The notes beneath the pieces are model-generated. The model worked only from the letters and a program-made list of their open reading frames with translations. It was not told the origin of the DNA and ran no database searches. DNA of 10,889 nt. It comes from Lachnospiraceae bacterium UBA6452. GTDB lineage: Bacteria > Bacillota > Clostridia > Lachnospirales > Lachnospiraceae. The stretch is from NCBI GenBank assembly GCA_002441865.1, contig DJNY01000095.1, forward strand, positions 1 through 10,889, written 5' to 3'. The position numbers and the translations under genes are program-made. Numbering within the stretch: position 1 is the stretch's first letter; each line of letters begins with the position of its first letter. This document shows positions 1 through 6,434 of the stretch, piece by piece.

Positions 1-288
1 CCGAAGAAGCCTGTTATTAAGCTGACCCAGTGGGGACGCAGTATTGATGTAGATATCAATAAGGTAGCAGGTGCTGACGGATATATAATTTACCGTAAAG
101 CAGGTAACGGTAAATACAAGAGGATCGGTACAGTCGATGCAAAGAAGAATGCAGATTTTACAACCTATAAAGATGCAACGGTATCTTATGCAAAGACATA
201 TTCTTACTATGTAAGAGCTTACAAACAGACAGATGAAAGCCGTGTTATGAGTGCAAAGAGTAAAGCACTTACTTTGACAACAAGATAA
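1..288 (+). CDS. C-terminal end of a cell-surface protein with a fibronectin type III-like domain (5' partial)
   Basis: Frame 1 is open from the window edge to a TAA at 286-288, giving 95 residues. The text around residues 20-95 has the shape of an Fn3-like beta-sandwich repeat common in clostridial surface proteins. It contains GADGYIIYRKAGNGKYKRI, then a TYKDATV turn, then KTYSYYVRAYKQ and a final strand before the stop. Such repeats usually sit in tandem in large secreted or wall-associated proteins, where they act as spacers or binding modules. There is no LPXTG sorting motif or transmembrane segment at this C-terminus, so anchoring, if any, must lie upstream. It is Lys- and Tyr-rich. The catalytic or ligand-binding part, and the true gene identity, lie outside the window. 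Confidence 0.8.
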   Translation, partial: PKKPVIKLTQWGRSIDVDINKVAGADGYIIYRKAGNGKYKRIGTVDAKKNADFTTYKDATVSYAKTYSYYVRAYKQTDESRVMSAKSKALTLTTR

Positions 289-304
289 AATAAGAAAAAG
301 AATG

Positions 305-345
305 GGAGTCAGGAAAATGTGAAAACATTTTTCTGACTCCTTTTT
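305..345 (+). terminator. Rho-independent terminator of the surface-protein gene
   Basis: A 16-bp stem (305-320 with 325-340, one G-U pair) closes a GAAA loop and is followed by TTTTT at 341-345. It lies 16 bases after the stop codon at 286-288. The stem also has AAAAAG on its 5' side, so it could weakly terminate transcripts arriving from the minus-strand PHP gene that ends at 380. Confidence 0.92.
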
Positions 346-379
346 CGTTAGCATATTATATAGGTTTACATACGGGCAG

Positions 380-1270
380 CTATTTGCGCAGATATTGTTT
401 CATACCGGCGAGTATCTCATAGGGGATATACAGCTTCCCATATCCGTTACCCATGGATAATCCGGGCTTGGCAGCACCATGGAAATCAGAACCACCGGAT
501 AAGAGCAGCTCATATTTGGCAGCAAGCCTTCTGATCTGCCGTTCTTCTGCGGCATTATAAGTGGAATAAATGGCCTCAATGCCTACGAGCCCCGCCTGTT
601 TCAGTGTAGAGACCAGTTTGTCCAGTCTTTCATCCGACATATGATACAGGATCGGATGTGCCAGAACCGGGACACCACCGCTTTGCAGGATCAGATGTAC
701 AGCCTGCATGGGTGTGACTTTTTCACGGGGAATAAAGCAGGGGGCATGATCGCCGACATAACGGTCGAATGCTTCCGGAAGACCTTTGACATAGCCGTGT
801 GCCAGCAGAAAACGTGCATAGTGTGCTCTTGTCAGTACGGATCCGGGAAACTCGGCAAGAAGTTGTTCGTAGGTAATATCTACGCCATGCTCCTGCAGCT
901 TTTTACACATTTTCTGGTTGCGCAGATCGCGTGAACTCTGGAAATCTTTCAGATAATGCTGAAAGCGTTCTTCTGTATAGTCGATATAGAGTCCGACGAC
1001 ATGGATGTCTCTGCCTTCATATTCGGTAGAAAACTCAATGCCGGGAATGACTTCGATATCTTTATCCGCCGCATAAGCAAGTGCTTCAGCAAGTCCGTCT
1101 GTCGTATCGTGATCGGTCAGAGCAAAAGCAGCAAGTCCCTTTTCAAGAGCCATATCAACAAGAGCGGAAGGTGTTTCACTTCCATCGGATCTGTTGGAAT
1201 GTACATGTAGATCGACCGGACGTGTTTCGTCCGGCCGGATAGTAAGATCTCTTATCATATTAATTATCAT
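380..1270 (-). CDS. PHP-domain phosphoesterase (TrpH/YciV-like, nucleoside bisphosphate phosphatase family)
   Basis: The product is about 296 residues from the ATG at 1270. PHP metal-site motifs run in family order: DLHVHS (H22, H24), LTDHDTTDG (D53, H54), PGIEFS (E79), DIHVVG (H90), VLAHP, and SGGSDFHG near the C-terminus. In this family these ligands bind two or three metals. Characterised relatives (E. coli RNase AM, formerly YciV/TrpH; Chromobacterium phosphatase) remove the 3' phosphate from 3',5'-nucleoside bisphosphates or trim short RNAs from the 5' end, so a cytoplasmic nucleotide or RNA turnover role is likely. The gene overlaps the upstream ABC-F gene by 11 bases, which suggests translational coupling. 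Two starts are possible: ATG at 1270 (GAGG only 3 bases upstream) or ATG at 1258 (292 aa, GAGG 15 bases upstream). An in-frame ATG farther upstream would lie deep inside the ABC-F gene and is unlikely. The exact substrate is not shown by the sequence. Confidence 0.88.
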   Translation of the reverse strand: MIINMIRDLTIRPDETRPVDLHVHSNRSDGSETPSALVDMALEKGLAAFALTDHDTTDGLAEALAYAADKDIEVIPGIEFSTEYEGRDIHVVGLYIDYTEERFQHYLKDFQSSRDLRNQKMCKKLQEHGVDITYEQLLAEFPGSVLTRAHYARFLLAHGYVKGLPEAFDRYVGDHAPCFIPREKVTPMQAVHLILQSGGVPVLAHPILYHMSDERLDKLVSTLKQAGLVGIEAIYSTYNAAEERQIRRLAAKYELLLSGGSDFHGAAKPGLSMGNGYGKLYIPYEILAGMKQYLRK

Positions 1271-2897
1271 CGTCCTCTTTTTCAGCTGTGTATACAGTAC
1301 GTTTACGAGCCATTTCATCACTTTCCAGATATTCGTCATAAGTGGTGATCTTATCGATCAGGCTGCCATCAGGCAGGATTTCCATGATACGATTTGCCGT
1401 TGTCTGTACAAACTGGTGATCGTGGCAGGCAAAGAGCTCAACGCCGCTGAATTTGATCAGACCGTTATTCAGGGCAGTAATGGATTCCATATCCAGGTGG
1501 TTGGTAGGCTCATCGAGGATCAGACAGTTTGCACCGGAGATCATCATTTTGGAGAGCAGACAGCGCACCTTTTCACCACCGGACAATACCTTGACTTTTT
1601 TTACACCGTCTTCACCGGCAAACAGCATACGGCCAAGGAAACCACGGACATAGGTAACATCCTTTACAGGAGAGTAGCCCATCAGCCAGTCAACGATTGT
1701 CAGATCGTTGTTAAATTCCTCTGTATTATCCTTCGGGAAATAAGCCTGTGAAGTGGTAACGCCCCATTTGACCGTACCCTCATCCGGCTCGAGTTCTCCG
1801 ACAAGGATCTTGAATAAGGTTGTCTTTGCAAGTTCGTTGCTGCCTACAAATGCGATCTTGTCATCATGACCGACATTGAAAGAAATATGATCCAGTACTT
1901 TTTCGCCATTGATCGTTTTTGTCAGATTTTCAACAAAAAGAACTTCATTACCGATTTCACGGTCAGGTCTGAAATCGATGTACGGATATTTTCTGCTGGA
2001 AGGCTTGATCTCATCCAGCTCAATCTTTTCCAGAGCTTTCTTACGGGATGTAGCCTGTTTGGATTTGGAAGCATTAGCAGAGAAACGGGAAATGAATTCC
2101 TGTAGTTCTTTGATCTTTTCTTCTTTCTTTTTGTTGGCTTCCTTCATCTGCTTTACAAGTAACTGGCTGGACTCATACCAGAAATCATAGTTACCTGCAT
2201 ATAACTGGATTTTGCCGTAGTCAATGTCTGCAATATGGGTGCAGACCTTATTTAAGAAATAACGGTCATGGGAAACAACGATAACTGTATTTTCAAATTC
2301 GATCAGGAATTCTTCCAGCCATGCGATCGCATCCAGATCAAGGTGGTTGGTAGGCTCATCGAGCAGCAGGATATCAGGATTACCGAACAGTGCTTTTGCA
2401 AGTAATACTTTGACTTTGTCATTACCGCCCAGGTCACTCATCATGGAGTAGTGCAGTTCGGAACCGATGCCAAGACCGTTTAAAAGCATGGCAGCATTGG
2501 TTTCTGCATCCCAGCCGTCCATCTCGGCAAACTCACCTTCCAGTTCACTGGCACGGATACCATCTTCGTCGGTAAAGTCTTCTTTTGCATAGATGGCTTC
2601 TTTCTCCTTCATGATCTCATACAAACGGGCATTTCCCATAATGACAACATCCATGACCGGATAGGCATCGTATTTGAAGTGATCCTGTTCCAGGAAGGAA
2701 AGACGCTGTCCGGGGGTGATGATGATTTCACCGTTAGTTGTTTCAAGCTGACCGGACAGGATTTTCAGGAAAGTAGATTTACCTGCACCGTTGGCACCGA
2801 TCAGACCATAACAGTTTCCCTCTGTAAACTTGATATTGACATCCTCGAAAAGAGCCTTCTTTCCGATTCGTAAAGTGACATTACTTGCTTGTATCAT
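1260..2897 (-). CDS. ABC-F family ATPase, YbiT/YkpA-like
   Basis: This 545-residue protein has two fused ATP-binding cassettes and no membrane segments, as in ABC-F proteins that act on the ribosome. Cassette 1 has Walker A GANGAGKS (34-41), Walker B plus DEPTNHLD (176-187) and an SHD switch at 209-211. A charged linker (about 240-300, rich in Lys/Glu) corresponds to the P-site tRNA interaction motif. Cassette 2 has signature LSGGE (438-442), LILDEPTNHLD (459-469) and a His switch in ACHDH (490-494). Two elements are non-canonical: the first signature reads LGGND (156-160) and the second Walker A reads GSNELAKT (352-359), with Ala for the last Gly. I believe such drift is typical of the YbiT/YkpA branch rather than decay. 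The start has a clean AGGAGG seven bases upstream. It resembles housekeeping ABC-F translation factors more than dedicated antibiotic-resistance proteins, although resistance cannot be ruled out. It is co-transcribed with the PHP gene. Confidence 0.93.
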   Translation of the reverse strand: MIQASNVTLRIGKKALFEDVNIKFTEGNCYGLIGANGAGKSTFLKILSGQLETTNGEIIITPGQRLSFLEQDHFKYDAYPVMDVVIMGNARLYEIMKEKEAIYAKEDFTDEDGIRASELEGEFAEMDGWDAETNAAMLLNGLGIGSELHYSMMSDLGGNDKVKVLLAKALFGNPDILLLDEPTNHLDLDAIAWLEEFLIEFENTVIVVSHDRYFLNKVCTHIADIDYGKIQLYAGNYDFWYESSQLLVKQMKEANKKKEEKIKELQEFISRFSANASKSKQATSRKKALEKIELDEIKPSSRKYPYIDFRPDREIGNEVLFVENLTKTINGEKVLDHISFNVGHDDKIAFVGSNELAKTTLFKILVGELEPDEGTVKWGVTTSQAYFPKDNTEEFNNDLTIVDWLMGYSPVKDVTYVRGFLGRMLFAGEDGVKKVKVLSGGEKVRCLLSKMMISGANCLILDEPTNHLDMESITALNNGLIKFSGVELFACHDHQFVQTTANRIMEILPDGSLIDKITTYDEYLESDEMARKRTVYTAEKEDDDN

Positions 2898-3102
2898 GTA
2901 AAACCTCCTAATTTGATTTCCTGTTTATAAATTTTCTCATACAAAGTTTATTTTATAAGAAAAAATGTGATTTGTACAGCATTATTGATAAAAGCACCCG
3001 GTAAAATCTGTATAAATTTCCCAAGAAGGGAGATAATAAAATTACAATACGACAAAACTGGCAGAGAAAATGCAACAGCCGGATGGGAAATGAGGAAATA
3101 AA
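2898..3102. other. Divergent intergenic region between ABC-F and amidohydrolase genes
   Basis: These 205 AT-rich bases must carry the promoters of both divergent genes. A strong AGGAGG for the ABC-F gene lies at about 2904-2909 on the minus strand, and GAGG for the amidohydrolase at 3092-3095 on the plus strand. I found no pair of -35/-10 boxes with 16-18 base spacing on either strand. The nearest are a minus-strand TATAAA (2952-2957) with TGTACA only 15 bases away, and a plus-strand TTGATA (2985-2990) with TATAAA 20 bases away. No hairpin or operator stands out. Confidence 0.5.
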
Positions 3103-3858
3103 ATGACCGTATATCAGAAAATCGATTTTCATGCACATATAGAATCCGGAAAACAGGCGGAAGAGCTTCTGTTATCCATGCAGCAGACAAATGTGGTGCT
3201 TTCTGTGATCCTTCCGGTTGTGACCAGTCCGGAACAGTTTCAATATGTAAATAACCTTGCGGTGGAAATAAACGGAGCCTATCCGGAAAAGCTGCTGTCT
3301 TTCGGCAGTATCCATCCGTTGTCGCAGCAGTATAAGCAGGAACTGAATTATATTAAGTCGCTGGGACTTCCGGGGATCAAACTACATCCGGACATGCAGA
3401 AAACAGCGATTGATCATAAAGGATATCTGCATATCATAGATTATGCTTCAGAACTGGGGCTTATCATTGTGGTACATGCGGGAGTTTCTTGCGGACAACC
3501 GCTGCCGGTGCATTGTCCGCCCGGGCTTGCTGCGCATATGTTAGAGGAAGTACAGCCAACGGGACTTGTGTTAACCCATATGGGAGGGTATAAACAGTGG
3601 AGCCTGGTGGAAGAAAACCTGATCGGAAAGCAGGTTTATCTGGATTGTGCAGGTTGTTTTGACAGGATGCCCAAAGAACAGCTGGAAAGGATCGTAAACA
3701 GACATGGAAGTGATAAGATTTTATTCGGGACGGATTTTCCACGGGAAAACACAAGAGATGCCATAGAATGGATAGAAAGCAGCAGTCTGACGCAGTCTCA
3801 GAAGCAGAATATTTATATAAAAAATGCATACAGGCTATTGAACCTGCATGCATTGTGA
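3103..3858 (+). CDS. Amidohydrolase-family metal-dependent hydrolase (TIM barrel, Amidohydro_2 type)
   Basis: This 251-residue protein has the metal-ligand pattern of the amidohydrolase superfamily. It shows DFHAH at the N-terminus (H10, H12), GIKLHP (K93, H95), VVHAG (H125), THMGG (H159) and FGTDFP (D211) on successive barrel strands. In the Amidohydro_2 branch these residues bind zinc or another divalent metal and activate water for hydrolysis or decarboxylation. The substrate cannot be read from the sequence. At 251 residues it is a compact cytoplasmic form with no signal peptide. The start ATG follows GAGG at seven bases (3092-3095), and the frame opens directly into the metal motif, as is usual. 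It is a monocistronic plus-strand gene between minus-strand units, with no metabolic partner alongside to suggest a pathway. Confidence 0.88.
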   Translation: MTVYQKIDFHAHIESGKQAEELLLSMQQTNVVLSVILPVVTSPEQFQYVNNLAVEINGAYPEKLLSFGSIHPLSQQYKQELNYIKSLGLPGIKLHPDMQKTAIDHKGYLHIIDYASELGLIIVVHAGVSCGQPLPVHCPPGLAAHMLEEVQPTGLVLTHMGGYKQWSLVEENLIGKQVYLDCAGCFDRMPKEQLERIVNRHGSDKILFGTDFPRENTRDAIEWIESSSLTQSQKQNIYIKNAYRLLNLHAL

Positions 3859-3872
3859 CAGATTAAAAACGG

Positions 3873-3915
3873 ATGGCGGGAATCAGGATACAACCTGATT
3901 CTTGCCATTGTTTTT
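3873..3915. terminator. Bidirectional terminator overlapping the end of the cyclase gene
   Basis: A 15-bp stem (3873-3887 with 3894-3908, loop ATACAA) is fully paired in plus-strand RNA using two G-U pairs, and is followed by TGTTTTTA at 3909-3916. In minus-strand RNA the same stem has two A-C mismatches but is followed by CCGTTTTTA. It lies 14 bases after the amidohydrolase stop. Most of the right arm and loop are the last codons of the minus-strand cyclase gene, whose stop is at 3883-3885. It terminates the amidohydrolase transcript and probably the cyclase transcript too. Confidence 0.85.
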
Positions 3916-4983
3916 ACCAATATACAGATTGTTGTCAGCTAACTGGATCAGCTTATTGATCTTAAATCCGGGAACATAAGAAGCAACGCCAAAGGTCATG
4001 GTAACGGATACCTCAGTACCTTCTTCCGTAACGCCTGCCTGCTCGATCGATGTACGGATCTTTTCGGCCAGTGTAATCGCAGCTGTTTCGGGACCGTTGA
4101 TCAGAAGCAGTATTTCCTCTCCGCCCCAGCGGCAGACACTGTCTTCCGGACGCATATGGGAACGGATCGTATCTGCGACAAGTATCAGCACCTTATCCCC
4201 ACATTCATGTCCGTAGGAGTCATTCACTTTTTTGAAATCATCAATATCACCCAGAATCACACTGAACTGTGTGCCATTCTTTTTTGCCAGCTCCATTGCC
4301 TTGCGCAGATGGATTTCCATGCTGCGGCGGTTTAAAAGCTGTGTCAGCGGATCATGGCTGGCAATAGCGTCAAGTGTCTCTTTTTCCTGTTCCAGGTGAA
4401 GCTGTGTATGCCTGATCTCCACTACAAAAAAGAAAGAAAAGAGGATCAGCATGACAAAACATACGAGAGAATTGAAGCAATAGTAAATGCCAACTGCCCT
4501 GGGGGATGCAAAGCCGCGGAAATAAGGAACATGACTGACACAAAACAGTTTGGTACAGATAAAACAAAGCAGTATGATGATGCCCGAAATAAACGGTGTC
4601 AGAATTTTTTTATGAAACTGTGACAGTGTAAATGCCATATAGAAAGCAACAGATACAAGTGCGATCGTATAGATCATAAAACCCCATTCCCAACCAACCA
4701 GAAGGGTTGCATAAACGGAGTGGAACAGGATTTCAAACAGGCTGAACAGATAAATGGTCCGATAAGCTTTTTTCCTGATATAAACACCAGCCATATAAAG
4801 ATATATGCCGAAGATCAGGGCGTTATATAAATACATGGGAAGAATATTGTAGTAAAAAAAGACGATCGTGATGACCAGATGAACAAATGCAACGGCATAG
4901 AGAACGGTTGCGTATTTAAAGTCGTTTTCAAGCTGCCGGCTGCCGTCCAGATAATGTTTTAATTTCTGCGTTAAATTGTGCAT
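3883..4983 (-). CDS. Membrane-bound diguanylate cyclase (GGDEF domain)
   Basis: The product is 366 residues from the ATG at 4983. Residues 24-190 form about six hydrophobic segments, a multi-helix membrane sensor region of no type I can name. A short linker follows (RHTQLHLEQEKETLDAIA), then a GGDEF domain from about 205 to 360: DPLTQLLNRR (211-220), the metal-binding DIDDFKKVND (246-255), GGEEI (287-291) and the C-terminal NNLYIGKNNGKN. RPED at 278-281 ends five residues before GGEEI, which is the spacing of the product-inhibition I-site. The enzyme should therefore convert two GTP to c-di-GMP and be feedback inhibited. I chose 4983 because GAGGGG lies a few bases upstream; an in-frame ATG at 5055 lacks a ribosome site. 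It lies 100 bases downstream of yjfB on the same strand, with a hairpin between them. Confidence 0.93.
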   Translation of the reverse strand: MHNLTQKLKHYLDGSRQLENDFKYATVLYAVAFVHLVITIVFFYYNILPMYLYNALIFGIYLYMAGVYIRKKAYRTIYLFSLFEILFHSVYATLLVGWEWGFMIYTIALVSVAFYMAFTLSQFHKKILTPFISGIIILLCFICTKLFCVSHVPYFRGFASPRAVGIYYCFNSLVCFVMLILFSFFFVVEIRHTQLHLEQEKETLDAIASHDPLTQLLNRRSMEIHLRKAMELAKKNGTQFSVILGDIDDFKKVNDSYGHECGDKVLILVADTIRSHMRPEDSVCRWGGEEILLLINGPETAAITLAEKIRTSIEQAGVTEEGTEVSVTMTFGVASYVPGFKINKLIQLADNNLYIGKNNGKNQVVS

Positions 4984-5010
4984 AATGCCCCTCACTTTTA
5001 AAACTTCAAA

Positions 5011-5058
5011 CAAAAAAATCAGAAAAAGAAAGCAGATGCAGTATAGATACCGCATCTG
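5011..5058 (-). terminator. Terminator or attenuator between yjfB and the cyclase gene
   Basis: On the minus strand the stem 5058-5047 with 5044-5033 pairs 12 bp (one G-U) around a two-base CT turn. It is followed by T-rich sequence CTTTCTTTTTCTG and then TTTTTTT (5018-5012). It begins 26 bases after the yjfB stop and ends about 28 bases before the cyclase start. The near-zero loop means the terminal pairs probably open. It should end most yjfB transcripts and limit read-through into the cyclase gene. I see no clear separate cyclase promoter. Confidence 0.75.
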
Positions 5059-5083
5059 TTAAAAATCATTATTACAAAATGAA

Positions 5084-5275
5084 TCATATGGAAAGATCAA
5101 TAGTAGTGCCCAGCTGCGGTGTAACGGAATGTTCCATAGCGGAGCGGTCGATCATGGAAGTCAGCGCATCCCCCATTGCTGCTGACATATCAAGTGATTT
5201 GCCCAGCATGGCTACGCTCACCTGGGAATTGATGTTATATTGTGCCATTGCCATTGATAATGCAGGAATATCCAT
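5084..5275 (-). CDS. YjfB-like putative motility protein
   Basis: This small protein of 63 residues begins MDIPALSMAMAQ and ends with a polar segment HSVTPQLGTTIDLSI. The N-terminal MDI..LSM pattern, the central QVSVAMLGKSLD and the C-terminal V.P.LG..ID(L/I)..I match what I know of the YjfB family (putative motility protein), which is short and found in flagellated Firmicutes. Its molecular role is not established; family members are typically linked to sigma-D or flagellar regulons. There is no signal peptide or membrane segment. The start is well supported by AGGGGGA about seven bases upstream and by a promoter just beyond. It precedes a diguanylate cyclase gene and is divergent from a degenerate GGDEF protein, which fits a motility or c-di-GMP neighbourhood. 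Confidence 0.82.
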   Translation of the reverse strand: MDIPALSMAMAQYNINSQVSVAMLGKSLDMSAAMGDALTSMIDRSAMEHSVTPQLGTTIDLSI

Positions 5276-5298
5276 TATGAGCTCCCCCTATCCTTTGT

Positions 5299-5327
5299 AT
5301 TATATGCAAATTTCCAAATTTGATTAA
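5299..5327 (-). promoter_or_regulatory. Promoter of yjfB, with a palindrome between its boxes
   Basis: On the minus strand, a perfect TATAAT (5304-5299) lies 17 bases from a weak -35 TTAATC (5327-5322). This predicts a start near 5292 and a leader of only about 17 bases carrying the ribosome site. The spacer is almost entirely a palindrome, CAAATTT-CC-AAATTTG at 5307-5322, which could be a repressor site. I see no sigma-D-type boxes. Confidence 0.55.
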
Positions 5328-5403
5328 CAATATTTTAGCATATGCCCCCTTGTTTTGCAACCTGCAGGCGGTACTTTTCCGTCATTTTTCCATCGAAATA
5401 AGA

Positions 5404-5432
5404 TAGACAAAAAACTGAAAAAAAGTTATAAT
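5404..5432 (+). promoter_or_regulatory. Promoter of the degenerate GGDEF gene
   Basis: TAGACA (5404-5409, one change from the -35 consensus) and a perfect TATAAT (5427-5432) are 17 bases apart across an A-rich spacer. The predicted start near 5439 gives a leader of about 43 bases to the ATG at 5482. The leader contains a GGGAGG ribosome site (5466-5471). Confidence 0.8.
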
Positions 5433-5481
5433 ATTAAACAATATATGGCTTTTGAAATTTGACCAGGGAGGATAAGATCAT

Positions 5482-6393
5482 ATGGCTTTTGGAATGGTTT
5501 CACTTGAGAAAAGATTATCAAATAATATAAAAAACTACAGTCTGGATCAGTTGTTTCAGATCGATGAATTATCCGAATATATAGAGGCTGCATCAAAGAT
5601 CAGCGGTCTGAGCTTTCTGCTTGTGCACAGACATGGAGAAAAGGCTGTCAGTGTCGGAAACTTTATCGGATTTAAGCCGGATGTGGTCAATGAGCCGGGG
5701 CATAAGATCAAAGTATACGGCAGAACGGTCGGTCATTTATATGTCAAAGACGAAGAAGTCTGTACGAAGGAAGCAGAGAATTTTGTCAATGCGATCGTGA
5801 CACAGCTTACCAGACAGGCAGAAAATACATATGCAAGTATTGAGACATCCATGTATGCGGATGAACTGGAAAGACGTCTTGAAAAAGAGCAGTATCAGGT
5901 AAAACACGGAGAAAAGAAAGATGCACTTACCGGTCTTTTGAACAGTACCTATTTTGACAGCAGGATCACAGTTCTTGAGCGTGCGGAGATCGTGCCGGTT
6001 GCAATTATCTGTGCCAATATCAATGACTGGAAATATGTCAATGATAAATTCGGAGATGAAGAAAGTGACCGTCTGATCCGTACCGTTGCTTCTATTATAA
6101 AGGACGAGGCAAAAGATGAATACGTGATCGCCAGATGCGGCGGAGATCTGTTTAATATACTGATCCCTATGGCAGAGGACGGAGAAGCGGAAGATTACTG
6201 CAGAAGAATGCAGGAGAAATGCGAAAGATTTGAAGATCCGAAGATCGCACCATCCGTTGCCTGTGGTATTGTTTATAAAACAAATGTGGAGCAGTCGATC
6301 AGAAAGCTTCTGCCGGATGCGGAATATGAAATGTTCAATAATAAATTTGAATTGAAAAATGCACCTGGATACAGAGCAAGATTAGAAAAATAA
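5482..6393 (+). CDS. Degenerate GGDEF protein with an N-terminal GAF/PocR-like sensor region, probably non-catalytic
   Basis: The product is 303 soluble residues. Residues about 20-118 (SLDQLFQIDELSEYIEAA, then SGLSFLLVHRHGEKAVSVG) look like a PocR- or GAF-type ligand-binding domain, shortened and without the usual cysteines. A helical, probably coiled-coil linker spans about 118-145. The GGDEF fold begins at DALTGLLN (147-154), but its key positions are changed: DxD at the metal site is NIN (179-181), YGHxxGD is FGDEESD (190-196), GGDEF is GGDLF (220-224), and the I-site position reads KDEY instead of RxxD. I infer loss of cyclase activity, leaving a possible nucleotide-sensing or protein-binding role. 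The start follows GGGAGG at 10 bases. It is divergent from yjfB and the intact cyclase. Catalysis of another nucleotide reaction cannot be excluded. Confidence 0.85.
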   Translation: MAFGMVSLEKRLSNNIKNYSLDQLFQIDELSEYIEAASKISGLSFLLVHRHGEKAVSVGNFIGFKPDVVNEPGHKIKVYGRTVGHLYVKDEEVCTKEAENFVNAIVTQLTRQAENTYASIETSMYADELERRLEKEQYQVKHGEKKDALTGLLNSTYFDSRITVLERAEIVPVAIICANINDWKYVNDKFGDEESDRLIRTVASIIKDEAKDEYVIARCGGDLFNILIPMAEDGEAEDYCRRMQEKCERFEDPKIAPSVACGIVYKTNVEQSIRKLLPDAEYEMFNNKFELKNAPGYRARLEK

Positions 6394-6402
6394 AAGGAAG
6401 AG

Positions 6403-6433
6403 ACGCCGGAACTTATCAAAGCTCCGGCGTTTT
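6403..6433 (+). terminator. Terminator-like hairpin between the GGDEF-like and HAD genes
   Basis: ACGCCGGA (6403-6410) pairs with TCCGGCGT (6423-6430). The stem continues through one A-C mismatch to CTT/AAG around an ATCA loop. Only TTTT (6430-6433) follows, and the next gene's first ATG is at 6435. It begins nine bases after the upstream stop codon. It may be a weak terminator or attenuator that still lets some transcripts reach the HAD gene. Confidence 0.7.
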
Positions 6434-6434
6434 C

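Noticed and set aside
3103..3190. Minus-strand frame across 2948-3190 as a small gene upstream of the ABC-F gene
   Set aside because: It overlaps the amidohydrolase start and its metal motif, with no ribosome site or recognisable composition.
4983..5055. Upstream start for the cyclase at 5055 adding a hydrophobic N-terminus
   Set aside because: No ribosome site before 5055, and its coding bases would be the terminator hairpin and T-run; 4983 has GAGGGG.
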